A stretch of 64,000 bases of DNA. Origin: Sphingobacteriales bacterium (GTDB lineage Bacteria; Bacteroidota; Bacteroidia; Chitinophagales; Chitinophagaceae). Position 1 is the first letter of the stretch, and every line of letters begins with the position of its first letter. Location: the NCBI GenBank assembly GCA_027484425.1, contig JAIXSZ010000010.1, positions 29,222 to 93,221 on the forward strand, in the 5' to 3' direction. Positions 15,751 through 26,216 of this stretch are shown here, in pieces. Under the pieces are notes generated by a model that saw only the letters and a program-made list of their open reading frames with translations, was not told the DNA's origin and ran no database searches. The position numbers were made by a program, and so were the translations under genes.

Positions 15751-15795
15751 CGAAAAGTGCGTAAAAAAACTGTAATTTTTAATTAATATTTAGCC

Positions 15796-16341
15796 CTATT
15801 TCGGCACCCCAAAAAAGTCACCCCATGCAGAGGTAGCAATATCGCCTATCTCTTTTGCTATGTTTTCCATATCCGGATGGGTACCTTTGGGTAGGTTTTT
15901 GCAAAAAAGAATAATATTAGCTTTAGCCTCCTCAGGTACTTCATAGGCAGTACCACCCTTTATTTTGCGCACAGGTGCAGAGGCCAATTTGCCGTCTTTT
16001 AATAAGTAAATAGGTTCGGTTAGCAGAGGATATACTGTTTTATTGTTTTTGTCAGCAGCCCAAAAGAAAACACCTCTTTTACTTCTGGTGATGTTGCTCT
16101 TGGTCATTACATATACAAATTGATTTTTTTGATTTTTAAAAGTACCGGTTAGTTTGCCATCAGTTTTATCGTAAACAATGTCAATTACTGCTTGTCTGAC
16201 AGGAGCGTTGGTATATAGCGATTTGTTGCAATAATAAGTTCCCGTTAGCTCAATGCCACTAGGCAAAGGAGCAGGTTGTTGTGTCCATGCGTTGGACACA
16301 CTAAAGGTGATTGCTAATGAAATAAGGCTAGTTTTATACAT
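15796..16341 (-). CDS. Exported protein of unknown function
   Basis: The 181-residue product begins MYKTSLISLAITFSVSNAWTQ, a signal peptide with cleavage likely after NAW or nearby. The mature part contains a beta-rich segment (GIELTGTYYCNKSLY, GKLTGTFKNQKNQFVYVM) reminiscent of small lipocalin-like envelope proteins. I do not recognise the family. It stands alone between the histidine kinase gene and the PolX-like gene, all on the minus strand, with about 215 bp separating it from the kinase stop. A strong terminator-like hairpin lies downstream. Confidence 0.75.
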   Translation of the reverse strand: MYKTSLISLAITFSVSNAWTQQPAPLPSGIELTGTYYCNKSLYTNAPVRQAVIDIVYDKTDGKLTGTFKNQKNQFVYVMTKSNITRSKRGVFFWAADKNNKTVYPLLTEPIYLLKDGKLASAPVRKIKGGTAYEVPEEAKANIILFCKNLPKGTHPDMENIAKEIGDIATSAWGDFFGVPK

Positions 16342-16556
16342 TTTTCCCTGCAGCTAATCTGTATTGTCTCTGAATAGGGTAGGTGGCTTTTTACCGTTTT
16401 TAGAAGTGTATTTTACCAAATTCTTACGATCCCCAGAAAACGTTCAATTGTATGACAAATTAATTGCTAAAAAATGAAAATATAAATTGTGTATTAGGCA
16501 ACGGTATTACTTAGTTATTTAGCGGTATGTATCACTTTTTTTACAGGAATATTTCA

Positions 16557-19469
16557 TTAATCTACCAGGTTTGATGGTAGTAATAATTTTACAAGCGTGC
16601 CCTTATTCACTTGTTCAGGATAGGCATCTGTAATCTCCAGACTCACTTCTTTTTGTGTTATTTTACCTATCAGTTCCAGTCTTTGTTTGGTCAGCGTCAT
16701 ACCCCTACTGATATGCGATTTTACCTGTATTATGGCACTTTTACTAGCTTCATGGCGGCCTTTGCCATTATCTGTTATCGTTATTTGTAAGTAGTCTTTT
16801 TTAGCTTTTATAATGTTTATTTGCACATGGCCATTAGTTGACAATGGTAATATGCCGTGCCATATAGCATTCTCAATAAATGGTTGTAAAAGCATTACAG
16901 GTATCAAGGTCTCATATTCATCAATGTCTTTGTCTACAGATATGTTGTAAGATAAACGATCGCCAAATCTTATTTTTTCCAATGATAGGTATAGTTCCAG
17001 ATAGGATATTTCTTCTTCTAGGGGTATAGCACTTCTTACAGATATGTCCAGATTCAGCCTTATAAGTTTAGCAAAATCTGATAGGTACACATTTGCTTTA
17101 TAGGCATCGCTATTGTTTATGGCTTGCTGAATAGTGTTCATCACATTAAATATAAAATGTGGGTTCATCATGGCTTGCAGCGCTTGTTGTTCTAGCAGCA
17201 CTATCTGATTTTTTATTTTCAGTTCTTCGTTTCGTTTGGTCTCAGCTTTTCGATTTCTATACCTCAGTAATATGAATAGAACCAATATTAGCCCAATAAC
17301 ACATGATGCATAGAAAAAATAAGTTCTCCAGAATGGTGGTTTTATTGTAAAAGAAAACGAAACCGGTATACTCCAGTCACTGTCCAACACACGAGCACTT
17401 AGCTCAAATTGATACTTACCATCAGGTAAATAAAGTAGGTCTACAGAGGTATTTCGTGTATACATCCATTCGTCTTTAGAATTGAGTCTGTATTTATACT
17501 GGATACTTTCCGGAGCACGATAAGAAATAGCGATGTAGTTGAAGTGTAATGAATTCTTTTTATATCCGAATGAATAAGTACTATCGGTGCTTATCTGTTG
17601 ATCCAAACATTTAGCGGTAGTAATGTATAATAATGGGGGAGTGTTTTTTTTAATTTTAGTAAGTGCGTTGAGTACTGTAAGGCCGCCAGATGTAGCTACA
17701 CATATTACCGAGTCGTCTGCATAAATGTCATTGACATTGTTACTAGCAAGGCCATTCGATGTTGTATAGTAATTTAATTCTTTAATTTTCCCCGCTTTGT
17801 ATTCAAAAAAGCTTACCCCATTGGCAGTTGCCACATAAATAATGTCATTGTTGATAGCAATGCGTTTGCAGATATTGTTTGATAAACCTTTCTCTTTGTT
17901 TAACACATATATTACCGAATTGTTTTTGTAGAAAAGTATACCATTTCCGTAAGTAGCTAATACCAGTGTGCCATCGTTCGTTTGGTTGATATCAGTTATT
18001 TTTTCTTGCGCATATTTGTTTATTTCTGGGTGATGTTTTATGGTCTTTCCATTGTATGCATATAAGCCACCAGCAGCGCTGTACCAAATAGTATTGTCAG
18101 CAGTAGCAAATATGCTATACTTTCGTATTAAGGACGAGTCGAACTTATTAATTAATTCAATTTCATGATGGATATTTTTGTCTGTTTCAAATATTCCTAC
18201 TGAGTAGCCTTCGCAGACTCCAATCCCCTGGTTTGTGAGGCATATGTCCTTTACTGCTCTTCTGGCATCACTACGATGTTTGCTCGAACTAAACTTGATA
18301 TAATGATTCAGACCTTTGGTTGGGCTGTAATGTATAATTCCTTTATCGCTGCCTATAAAAAAGTCGTCATCTACCACTTTGATGGAGGTAATTCTGTTAT
18401 GAATAAAGCCTTCATTTAAAATGGGTAGCACTTCAACTCCATGAGTATTTATTTTGCATACTTTTCCGCTATCCATTCCTGCATAGATATCGCCGCTTTG
18501 CGATATAATTACCGAGTAAATGTTTTCTTGGAGAGGGCTGTTGCTGCTATTGTAAGTACGTGCTTTTTCATACCATGGCTGCAACATATAAACACCATCA
18601 TTTATGCTGCCAACCCATATGTTGCCTTCTTTATCATAGGTGATACAGCTCAGAACTTTGCCATCCAGATATTGTTCTGGAGGTTTTTGGTAGTCTTTGC
18701 CGTCATAACAAAATACTCCATTCCCACCTGTACTTATCCATAGTTTGTTGTCTTCCGATAGGGTTAAACCAGTAATAACATGGTTAGCAATTTGTTTGTT
18801 TAATTGCAATACAAGTTCAATTGAGTTATTTGACGCTAATAGTACGCTATCGGTTTTGTAAAAAAGCAATGTTTTATTAGGTAGATAGCAGTATGCTTTG
18901 TGGAAATTGTGTATTTTGTTTACTTCTTTTTTATTGTTGCTGTATACCAATCCGCCACCCACATAAGGTATAGCACTGGCGAGTTCAAATTTTACATCTT
19001 TATTGTCTAAAATTATGTACCCATCTAGGGTTGAGAACCATATTCGATGATAGGCATCTTCATAAAAGTATTGCAACGTTCCTTTATTGGGTATTTTACT
19101 AACGAGGATGTCATTCGAACTATTATGTATTTTACCACTATGGTAGTATGAAACTGTACCGTTAAAACCTAGAAACCAGATGCGTCCCATACTATCCTCT
19201 CCAATGGATAATATTTCGTTTTCACTTAGACCTTCTGACATTGTGTAGTTTACAAACTTATTTCCATCAAATCTGGAAACACCTGCATCTGTTCCGAACC
19301 AGATAAATCCTTTTTGGTCTTGTAAGATATAGTAAATAGTAGCAGAGGGCAATCCATTATTGAAAGAAAAGTGTTTGTAAGTAACTTCTTGAGCTACAAT
19401 ATTTCCTATTGAAATCCATAGCAGTAGAGCAAATGAAATTATCAACTTTTGCAGGTAGCTCAACTTCAT
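16557..19469 (-). CDS. Two-component sensor histidine kinase with extracytoplasmic propeller domain (LytS-type kinase)
   Basis: The 970-residue protein has an N-terminal signal/anchor and then about 620 residues of two-component-regulator propeller repeats (QDQKGFIWFGTDAGVSRFDG, DSMGRIWFLG, DNKLWISTGGNGVF, EGNIWVGSINDGVY). A Y_Y_Y-type domain follows at about 655-715, and one membrane helix near 725-745. The cytoplasmic kinase core is of the LytS/YehU class: MNPHFIFNVMNTIQQAI carries the phospho-His near 771, and the ATPase lid has ITDNGKGRHE. It senses an envelope signal and phosphorylates the regulator encoded just upstream; the two genes are two bases apart. Unlike SusR-type hybrids it has no fused receiver. 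The ligand is unknown. Confidence 0.93.
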   Translation of the reverse strand: MKLSYLQKLIISFALLLWISIGNIVAQEVTYKHFSFNNGLPSATIYYILQDQKGFIWFGTDAGVSRFDGNKFVNYTMSEGLSENEILSIGEDSMGRIWFLGFNGTVSYYHSGKIHNSSNDILVSKIPNKGTLQYFYEDAYHRIWFSTLDGYIILDNKDVKFELASAIPYVGGGLVYSNNKKEVNKIHNFHKAYCYLPNKTLLFYKTDSVLLASNNSIELVLQLNKQIANHVITGLTLSEDNKLWISTGGNGVFCYDGKDYQKPPEQYLDGKVLSCITYDKEGNIWVGSINDGVYMLQPWYEKARTYNSSNSPLQENIYSVIISQSGDIYAGMDSGKVCKINTHGVEVLPILNEGFIHNRITSIKVVDDDFFIGSDKGIIHYSPTKGLNHYIKFSSSKHRSDARRAVKDICLTNQGIGVCEGYSVGIFETDKNIHHEIELINKFDSSLIRKYSIFATADNTIWYSAAGGLYAYNGKTIKHHPEINKYAQEKITDINQTNDGTLVLATYGNGILFYKNNSVIYVLNKEKGLSNNICKRIAINNDIIYVATANGVSFFEYKAGKIKELNYYTTSNGLASNNVNDIYADDSVICVATSGGLTVLNALTKIKKNTPPLLYITTAKCLDQQISTDSTYSFGYKKNSLHFNYIAISYRAPESIQYKYRLNSKDEWMYTRNTSVDLLYLPDGKYQFELSARVLDSDWSIPVSFSFTIKPPFWRTYFFYASCVIGLILVLFILLRYRNRKAETKRNEELKIKNQIVLLEQQALQAMMNPHFIFNVMNTIQQAINNSDAYKANVYLSDFAKLIRLNLDISVRSAIPLEEEISYLELYLSLEKIRFGDRLSYNISVDKDIDEYETLIPVMLLQPFIENAIWHGILPLSTNGHVQINIIKAKKDYLQITITDNGKGRHEASKSAIIQVKSHISRGMTLTKQRLELIGKITQKEVSLEITDAYPEQVNKGTLVKLLLPSNLVD

Positions 19470-19471
19470 TT

Positions 19472-20254
19472 TTAGATTTTGTGATTTTTTACAATTTCTA
19501 CCAAATCTGCTGCTCTACGGCGAGAGACCGCCAAATTTGTGCCGTCGACCATTAAAGCGCTTATATTATCATCCATATTTACTTTCTTTAAATGGCGTAT
19601 GTTGATCATACTAGACTTATGTATTCGAATAAAGCCAGATTCAGAAAGCAATTCTTCAAATTCTTTTAAGGTTTTTGATACTAATATTTTGGGTTTGCCT
19701 AATAGATGAAATGCAGTATAGTTGTTGACGCCTTCTAGGTAAATAATGTCATTTATGTCTGTAATGTTGTAGCCATCATTACCTGGCAATGAAATGTTGC
19801 GAATGGTGCCAGGGTTTTGAATCATGTTTACTAGATTACCTACTGTACTATTGTAGTTTTCAGACCCATTGCCATTTTTTAAAGAATGAATTTTTAATAA
19901 TTTTTCTTCTACAACTCTTAATTCATTTATGTTGACAGGCTTTAGCAAATAATCAACTGCTGATGCTTTGATAGCTGTGAGTGCATATTTTTCGTAAGCT
20001 GTAACAAAAACAACAGATGGGAAATAATGGAGGTTATTTAGCAATTCGAAACCATTTTTTCTGGGCATTGAGATATCCAGAAATAGTACATCAGGTTTAA
20101 GATTGTAAATAAGTGAAATAGCTGCATCTGCACTTGTTGCTGTGTCTATTACTTTTATAGAAGGACAATATGCAGCTATAAGGTTCTTGAGGTTTGAAAT
20201 TGCGTTTAATTCATCATCTACTATTAAGGCATTAAGTGTTTGTCCTACCGGCAT
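19472..20254 (-). CDS. LytTR-family response regulator
   Basis: Residues 1-120 are a receiver domain with the acidic pair VDDE, the phospho-acceptor Asp in LFLDISMPRKNG near residue 60, the TAYEKYA switch, and Lys in YLLKPVN. Residues 160-258 are a LytTR DNA-binding domain (IIYLEGVNNYTAFHLL, FIRIHKSSMINIRHL). It pairs with the LytS-type kinase downstream and is predicted to regulate envelope genes. Upstream lies 293 bp of gene-free sequence with no clear consensus promoter. Nothing in the sequence points to specific target genes. Confidence 0.93.
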   Translation of the reverse strand: MPVGQTLNALIVDDELNAISNLKNLIAAYCPSIKVIDTATSADAAISLIYNLKPDVLFLDISMPRKNGFELLNNLHYFPSVVFVTAYEKYALTAIKASAVDYLLKPVNINELRVVEEKLLKIHSLKNGNGSENYNSTVGNLVNMIQNPGTIRNISLPGNDGYNITDINDIIYLEGVNNYTAFHLLGKPKILVSKTLKEFEELLSESGFIRIHKSSMINIRHLKKVNMDDNISALMVDGTNLAVSRRRAADLVEIVKNHKI

Positions 20255-20547
20255 AAGAATGTTTTGAGTGTTTCTAATGCTTAAGATGGGGATTTAACAT
20301 TAGGAACATAAGGTGCTAAGGTAATAAAGTTGCTAATTATTATTTCTCAGTGTTGTAAATAACCTATTTGTTCAAACAATTAGTAGGTGTAGGAAATACA
20401 CGACCTACTATACCCCAGTGTATGATATGAGTCAAAGATGATCAGCGTAGTGATATAAAATTCAGATATTTGAATGTACCTGATAGGCTGTTTGGTTTTA
20501 TATAAAATGAAGCTTGTTTGATTCTACATGTCCTTAGCGAAAATAAA
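20255..20547. other. Gene-free stretch with a weak hairpin (about 20381-20408)
   Basis: AGTAGGTGTAG and CACGACCTACT give a short imperfect stem downstream of the HU-like/SPOR gene on the minus strand. It may end the four-gene envelope operon, but there is no T-run. No gene is seen. Confidence 0.35.
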
Positions 20548-21453
20548 CTACTTGAAGGTGACAACATCGTTATAACCAAACATTCTTCGAAGAGAATCTT
20601 TGACATGAGTTGTGTCAACTGTACGGCAAGAAATAGGCATCAGTACTAAATAATTTGTGCTGTCTTTCATTACGACTTCAACTTTATTGCCATTCAGTGT
20701 GAGGCTAGTACTGCGTTTATCGGCACGTTCGCGGGTTTTGTAGTTTCCAATTACCATTTTAAAGTCATAGTTGGTGATAGTGTCCATTGTTGGAGTACTA
20801 TCTGCAGTATCTACCTGCGCAGCAATAGTATCGGGTGCTGGCAATGGTAATGCGGCAACAACAGTATCTAATACTGGTTCGATTGTAGTCTCTTCACTTT
20901 TGTTTTGTGTGGTGTAGTAGTAAACGAAATATCCGCCACCGCCCAAAATTAATATAAGCACTACTACTAGTATTACCATACTCCAATTGACTGAATCGGC
21001 TTTGGCTGGAGGTGGATATGCAGGTTTGTGAGATAATTTTATGTTTTGCTCGTCAAGCTGCTTACTGTTTTTGATAGTAGGTATGCTAGCGGGTGTATGT
21101 TTAAAATTGTCGTAGGTGATAAAGGATACTTTACCTTTCTGCTCAGTAAAAACACCAATATTGGGTATTGCAACATCTTTTCCTTCAGCTAAGTCTTTGC
21201 GAGCCTGAATACTGAACTCTCTAAGTGTATTGGCGGCTTTAGAGATACTAATTTGTTCGTTAGTAGCAATAAAATTGGCTAAGTTATCGTCGATAGAGCC
21301 TCCGGGAGTAACTACTACAATGTAAGAAGGAGCCTGCAAAGCACTGCCATCATGGGTAGCTGGAATTTTTTTTAATTCCATGTTCCCAAGACCATGCACG
21401 TAACAAAACTTGTTTTTGAGCAGGTACAACCCTATATACTTAGCTATGTCCAT
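20548..21453 (-). CDS. Membrane protein with HU-like N-terminal domain and SPOR-type C-terminus
   Basis: The 301-residue protein starts with MDIAKYIGLYLLKNKFCYVHGLGNMELKK, typical of the Bacteroidota HU-CCDC81-type domain. A second region (ISKAANTLREFSIQARKDLAEGKDVAIPNIGVF) resembles an HU arm. A single membrane helix lies at about 154-178 (WSMVILVVVLILILGGGGYF). After a Pro/Thr/Asp linker the C-terminal 70 residues (YDFKMVIGNYKTRERADKRS...) look like a SPOR domain, which binds denuded peptidoglycan. The topology places the HU-like part in the cytoplasm and SPOR in the periplasm, so it could link the nucleoid side to the septal wall (inference). It is the last gene of a four-gene operon. Confidence 0.85.
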   Translation of the reverse strand: MDIAKYIGLYLLKNKFCYVHGLGNMELKKIPATHDGSALQAPSYIVVVTPGGSIDDNLANFIATNEQISISKAANTLREFSIQARKDLAEGKDVAIPNIGVFTEQKGKVSFITYDNFKHTPASIPTIKNSKQLDEQNIKLSHKPAYPPPAKADSVNWSMVILVVVLILILGGGGYFVYYYTTQNKSEETTIEPVLDTVVAALPLPAPDTIAAQVDTADSTPTMDTITNYDFKMVIGNYKTRERADKRSTSLTLNGNKVEVVMKDSTNYLVLMPISCRTVDTTHVKDSLRRMFGYNDVVTFK

Positions 21454-21487
21454 TGTGATAATTACTAGATGAAATTACTCTTTTCTT

Positions 21488-23116
21488 TTAAAACTTTAGC
21501 CTTAAACCTCCATAAATATTGAAACCATATACTTCATATCCTTGCCAGCGTTGGTATTTCGAGTTCAATAAATTATTAATCTGCACAAAAGCCGAGAGTC
21601 GGGGAATAATAGCATATTCTGCATTTAAGCCAATATCTGCTATTGTTTTGAGTTTCACCGCATTGAATGCAGTGTCTCGGGCGTTGATACCACCTAAAAT
21701 ATAAGTATAAGCAGAAAGGTTTAGCTTGGAAGTGGGAGACACTGTAACATCGGCCTTGATGCGTGTGGTAGGTTCATGCCATACATGTTGGTCTGTACTA
21801 TTGTAAAAGCTGTAGAAGTCAGCATTTGCGCCGATTGACCATTTTCCTGCCATTTGATACCTAGCACCAAACTGAAAGGAAAGTGCTTTGACGTTTTGAT
21901 AGAGTACATAGAATTCTTTTTGGTCGCCAGTGTCGTTCAGAAAGGTGGGCATGTCAAAACAATTCCACCAACTTACCTTACCTGACCACGAAATATGATT
22001 ACCTACATTGCCCTCCAAGTGTGCATATATTTCATCTTTTCGGGTTTGTATTACCTGATAATTGCTTAGCATGTAAGGGTTTTCGGTAGTCAGTTGTTCG
22101 TAGGTGTTTTGCCTTAGAGTAGCATTCCAGCCTAAAGTTGCCCTCATGTCAAAGTCGGGAATGGTATAGGTGGCGACAAGGTCTGGTAAGAAGTAGGTGC
22201 TGCCATCTTTGCCTAGTGCGAAGCCAGCTAATGCATGTCCTTTAAATCTTTTGGTGTTGACCCGCACGCCGGGCGCACCCATTATATAATTATTGGCAGT
22301 AGTGATGGAGTCAGCTTTGTAGCTAGTGAGCATACCAGATATGCCCATATATAGGTCCAGATTTTTGTTGATGCGGTAGGCTATAGGTGCATTTAAACCC
22401 AGTGAAATTTCGGAGGTATTGTATCTGGCGCCATAATAAGAGCCACTAATACTTGGATGGTAATAAAGGCGCGTGCTAGTATCTTTATTGTTGTTGAGGT
22501 CTGCTGCTAGTTTTATCGAGGTATAAGTTTGTCGAACATCTTCTTTTTCGTAGTTATACAAAGTATTGTTGTAGCCATAGTAGTAGTACCGGTTGCGAGC
22601 AGCAGCTACTGCGGCATGAAGATCATTTTTTTCGTTGTAGAGCGTCCCTTCTGCATCGATACCAGAAAGTGAAGATATTTGATTCTTCAACTTGCCTTTT
22701 TGTGAAAGATGGTGAAGGTGTATGGCTGTTTCAAAATTATCTCCACGCAGGCTTCCTATGCCAGCATCTAAGTAAGCAGTAGATACATTTCCTCCACCAG
22801 CTTTAACATAGTTGGGGAAAGTGGTATCTGCAATAGTTTTACCCAATGCTAGGGGACGCAGCGGTTGTGAACGATAAGTATAATAGAGTGTTTGTTGAGG
22901 CACCTCAAAGCTGAGAGAGGGCAACGATGTATCTACTGGGGGTAGCTGAGGTTTCCATTCTGGTTTCCTCGATTGTTTTACTTTGGGTTTGTATGACTGT
23001 AGTACTTCAATGGTAGAACCCTTGAGCACAGTATCTGTGCCTGGTGCTCTGCGCTGAGCCACAGCAGTGAAACCTGGAGCAAGCAATGCTATTATAAAAA
23101 GAGGATTTACCTTCAT
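21488..23116 (-). CDS. Outer-membrane beta-barrel protein (TonB-receptor-like, no plug)
   Basis: The 542-residue product has a signal peptide (MKVNPLFIIALLAPGFTAVAQ), a Pro/Lys-rich linker (LQSYKPKVKQSRKPEWKPQLPPVD) and then about 450 residues of alternating hydrophobic strands with many Tyr and Asn. It ends in LRLKF, a terminal aromatic as outer-membrane barrels usually have. It resembles the barrel part of TonB-dependent receptors, but the plug and carboxypeptidase-like domains are missing. It lies 10 bp after the big TPR gene and 34 bp before the HU-like/SPOR gene, so it belongs to the same operon. Transport substrate or partner is unknown. Confidence 0.82.
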   Translation of the reverse strand: MKVNPLFIIALLAPGFTAVAQRRAPGTDTVLKGSTIEVLQSYKPKVKQSRKPEWKPQLPPVDTSLPSLSFEVPQQTLYYTYRSQPLRPLALGKTIADTTFPNYVKAGGGNVSTAYLDAGIGSLRGDNFETAIHLHHLSQKGKLKNQISSLSGIDAEGTLYNEKNDLHAAVAAARNRYYYYGYNNTLYNYEKEDVRQTYTSIKLAADLNNNKDTSTRLYYHPSISGSYYGARYNTSEISLGLNAPIAYRINKNLDLYMGISGMLTSYKADSITTANNYIMGAPGVRVNTKRFKGHALAGFALGKDGSTYFLPDLVATYTIPDFDMRATLGWNATLRQNTYEQLTTENPYMLSNYQVIQTRKDEIYAHLEGNVGNHISWSGKVSWWNCFDMPTFLNDTGDQKEFYVLYQNVKALSFQFGARYQMAGKWSIGANADFYSFYNSTDQHVWHEPTTRIKADVTVSPTSKLNLSAYTYILGGINARDTAFNAVKLKTIADIGLNAEYAIIPRLSAFVQINNLLNSKYQRWQGYEVYGFNIYGGLRLKF

Positions 23117-23126
23117 GTTTTTTGGT

Positions 23127-26100
23127 TTATTCTTCCGACAATTTACTTTGTCGCTTTTCAGATGATTTAACTTCTTCCAGTTTTTTAGCAGCTTCTTGTT
23201 TCAGGTCTGAAGATTTTGTGTTCTTCACAATACTTTGCAGCAATGCTTTAGCGTTGAAATAGTCATTTTGTTTCACAAGAATGTCAGCTAGAAGAATATA
23301 AGATTTTCCGACCCACAAGTCATATCCTGCCGAAAGACGGATTGTTTCGCTTGCTGCGGCCTCGGCTTCTTTAAGTTTGTCTTGAGTAGACAACACTTCA
23401 GCAATTCTATATCTCGACTCTGCGGCAATCTCGCCATTTCTATTACCAGAAAGTTCTGTGAATGATGCAATAGCTTCATCTGACTTTCCTGCAATTTGCA
23501 ATGATCTTGCTTTGTAGAATTTTGCTTCGTTGGCTACGTCTACAGATAGGCTATTTAGTGCCATCAGAGAATCGGCATACAGGCTACATTCAGTATTTCG
23601 GGAAGTGTAGTGACTACTTTTCATGAGTCCACGATAAACCATTTCCAAAGAACTGTTATCGGAAATATTGCTTCTGAGCGTTGTGTATAATGTAAACGCC
23701 TGCTCATAATCTTTCAACTCCATGGCAATCATCGCATTCCGCTTGGCGCTGCTTTCAGAGAAGTCGTTCCAGGGGGTAGCCAGTACTTTATTGAAGCTGA
23801 TGCGTGCCTCAGTATATTTTTTTAGTTTGTAGTTACTTTCACCCAGATAATAGTTAGCCTTAACCGAGAAAATACCATTGGGGTAGAAATTTACATATTC
23901 TCCAAAAGCTTTTCGAGCATTGTCCCATTTGCCAGCTGCATATTGTGCTTCACCCGCAGCGTAATAGGTGGAATCGAGCGAGCTGCTATCGGCAGAGGGT
24001 AGGTTATTATCGCGCAGCAAGTCGGCATATTTACCCGGCTGGTTGTTTTGGATATACAGACCTTTTAATGATTCTAGTGCTGCAAACCTTTCTTCCGAGC
24101 CTTGGTAGTATGCAACAACACGTTTGTAGGCATCGATAGCTTTGCTAATGTCGTTTTGCTGTTGATGAATAAAGGCCATTTTCATCAGAGCTTTGGGCGC
24201 TAAGTTGCCGTCAGCACCTGAGTCTGCTATTTGTTTGAACGACTTGAGTGCTAAAGAGAAATTTTCTTGCTCGAGATATGTAAGGGCTATTTCATAGCGT
24301 GCACCACTAGAGTAGATAGATGGAGTAGATGCATTGGCTATAGACTGTAGCAGTTCTATTTTTTCCTCACCTCTGTTTTGAAGTCCTAGTAAAATACCTT
24401 TTTGATATCGGGCATACTCTGCATCTACGCCACCAGCAGCAATAATTTTATCATAAAGAGCAGTCGCTTTTGCATAATTTTTTTGTAGAAAAACTGCATC
24501 AGCTTCTAGTACTGCGGCTACAGTGGCAGTGTGTCTGTCGCCAGAGCGCGCTAGTTGAGCTTGGTTAAAATAGTCTTGTGCAGCAACATAGTTGCCGGTT
24601 TCCATAGCGGCATGGCCCATGTTGAGATAGGCATGCTGAATTGTGGCTTGAGGACTCATTTTTTCAATGATAGCGGTGTTGCCGTTTCTGCTTATAAAGT
24701 TTTGAGAATAGGTTATAGCTTCAGTGTATCGCTGTTGCTGATAGGCTATTTCTCCTCGCCAGAAGTAGGCTGCTTTTTCGTATTCAGGATTTACTGGATT
24801 ACTTAGAGATTTTTCTAAATTCTCATCTGCACTATATAGTTCTCCTTTTCTGAACTGCTGCACACCGTAGCCGTAAGTAGCTTTCTGATATACACTCCAG
24901 TATTCTCTGTCCTTTACGTTTACTTCGCTTAGCTGTTTAAGGGCGGCAGAGTAGTTATTTGTTTTTATCAGCAGATCGGATGTTAGTGTTTTGGCTTCGT
25001 CTCTGAAAGCAGATTGCGGAAAGGAGTTGATAAGAACGGACAATTGTCTCAGCGCCTCATCTTTGTTTCCTGTTTCGTAACTCAACCTAGCGTACAATAT
25101 CATCGCAGCTTCCTGTTGAGATGTATTGTAGTTCATATCTGCGCAGAGACCAAAAGCATTACGAGCACTATTTTTATCACCAGTTTTCAGGTAGCAGTCG
25201 CCCAATAGGTACATCGATGTTTGTCCTAGTGAATCTTTAGAATTGCTGAGCATTTTGAATTTTTCTGTAGCATTCTTCCATTCATTTAGTCTGTAGTAGC
25301 AATAGGCTATTTTGTACAAGTTGTCTTTACCTATTCTTTTTACGTTTTTATAGTAGTACTCAAAGTATGGCTTTGCTTCTTTGTATTTCTGGTCTTCGAA
25401 GTAGCATTGACCAGCGAGAAGATGCAGTTCATTATGATAATAGCTTTTTACTTTACTCTTAATGAGTTGTTCGCTTTGCTGCAATGCTTTTGATCTGTCA
25501 CCTTTGAAGTAATTAATTTCGGCAATGTAGTAGGGGACAATTGTATTGTATTCTTTTTCTTCCTTTATGAGGTCGAAACTTATTAATGCTTCAGTGTAGT
25601 TGTTCTCGTTGTAGCACAGCAGACCATAGTAATAGTTGCCAGCTATGTAGTATTTACTATCCTTGATATCCTTGATAGCAGAGAATAAAGGTTTCGCTTT
25701 GTCAAATTGTTTGTTGTTGAAATAGCTGTAAGCTAGTTCGAATTTTTGATCGCTTATCTCTTGATTATCTAGATTGTATATACCGGCAGATTCGTAATAG
25801 GCTATTGCTTTAGCAAAATTGTCTTGTCTAAAGTAGTATTGCGCCAAACCGAAGGATAAACGCTGCACTAATGCAAGATTAGTAAGGTCTTCAAGTGTTT
25901 TGATAGCATATATTTCAGCGTCCTGCTGGTTGTCTTTGAGTCGGGCAAGCGATTTAGTGAATTTTGCTATTTCATCATCGGTAGCGTTGGTAGATCCAAT
26001 TTTTTCTCTGTTTGTTTGCTGATAGGCTTTAGCAGCTTGAGCAGACTGACCATAATGACCTTGTTTGAAAAGTTCATCGGACAATGTGATATGGCTGTGT

Positions 26101-26207
26101 GCAGGTGCAGCAGAAATGTGTACCTGTGCGTGAGCTGGGGAGTATGAACTAACTCCGGCAGCACAAGCAATAGTGAACAGATAATATTTTTGGTTTTTCA
26201 GGCTCAT
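23127..26207 (-). CDS. Large periplasmic tetratricopeptide-repeat protein
   Basis: The 1026-residue protein begins with a signal peptide (MSLKNQKYYLFTIACAAGVSSYSPAHAQ). Almost all of the rest is TPR-type helical hairpins, with recurring blocks such as LAYSYFNNKQFDKAKPLF, GQCYFEDQKYKEAKPYFEYY, YLGESNYKLKKYTEARISF and YRIAEVLSTQDKLKEAEAA. TPR arrays are protein-protein scaffolds, and this one should sit in the periplasm. It lies nine bases after the TonB-dependent receptor and ten bases before the plugless barrel, suggesting it connects the two outer-membrane proteins (inference). It ends in a Lys/Glu/Ser-rich tail. The copy number of repeats was not counted. Confidence 0.88.
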   Translation of the reverse strand: MSLKNQKYYLFTIACAAGVSSYSPAHAQVHISAAPAHSHITLSDELFKQGHYGQSAQAAKAYQQTNREKIGSTNATDDEIAKFTKSLARLKDNQQDAEIYAIKTLEDLTNLALVQRLSFGLAQYYFRQDNFAKAIAYYESAGIYNLDNQEISDQKFELAYSYFNNKQFDKAKPLFSAIKDIKDSKYYIAGNYYYGLLCYNENNYTEALISFDLIKEEKEYNTIVPYYIAEINYFKGDRSKALQQSEQLIKSKVKSYYHNELHLLAGQCYFEDQKYKEAKPYFEYYYKNVKRIGKDNLYKIAYCYYRLNEWKNATEKFKMLSNSKDSLGQTSMYLLGDCYLKTGDKNSARNAFGLCADMNYNTSQQEAAMILYARLSYETGNKDEALRQLSVLINSFPQSAFRDEAKTLTSDLLIKTNNYSAALKQLSEVNVKDREYWSVYQKATYGYGVQQFRKGELYSADENLEKSLSNPVNPEYEKAAYFWRGEIAYQQQRYTEAITYSQNFISRNGNTAIIEKMSPQATIQHAYLNMGHAAMETGNYVAAQDYFNQAQLARSGDRHTATVAAVLEADAVFLQKNYAKATALYDKIIAAGGVDAEYARYQKGILLGLQNRGEEKIELLQSIANASTPSIYSSGARYEIALTYLEQENFSLALKSFKQIADSGADGNLAPKALMKMAFIHQQQNDISKAIDAYKRVVAYYQGSEERFAALESLKGLYIQNNQPGKYADLLRDNNLPSADSSSLDSTYYAAGEAQYAAGKWDNARKAFGEYVNFYPNGIFSVKANYYLGESNYKLKKYTEARISFNKVLATPWNDFSESSAKRNAMIAMELKDYEQAFTLYTTLRSNISDNSSLEMVYRGLMKSSHYTSRNTECSLYADSLMALNSLSVDVANEAKFYKARSLQIAGKSDEAIASFTELSGNRNGEIAAESRYRIAEVLSTQDKLKEAEAAASETIRLSAGYDLWVGKSYILLADILVKQNDYFNAKALLQSIVKNTKSSDLKQEAAKKLEEVKSSEKRQSKLSEE

Positions 26208-26216
26208 TTATTGCTT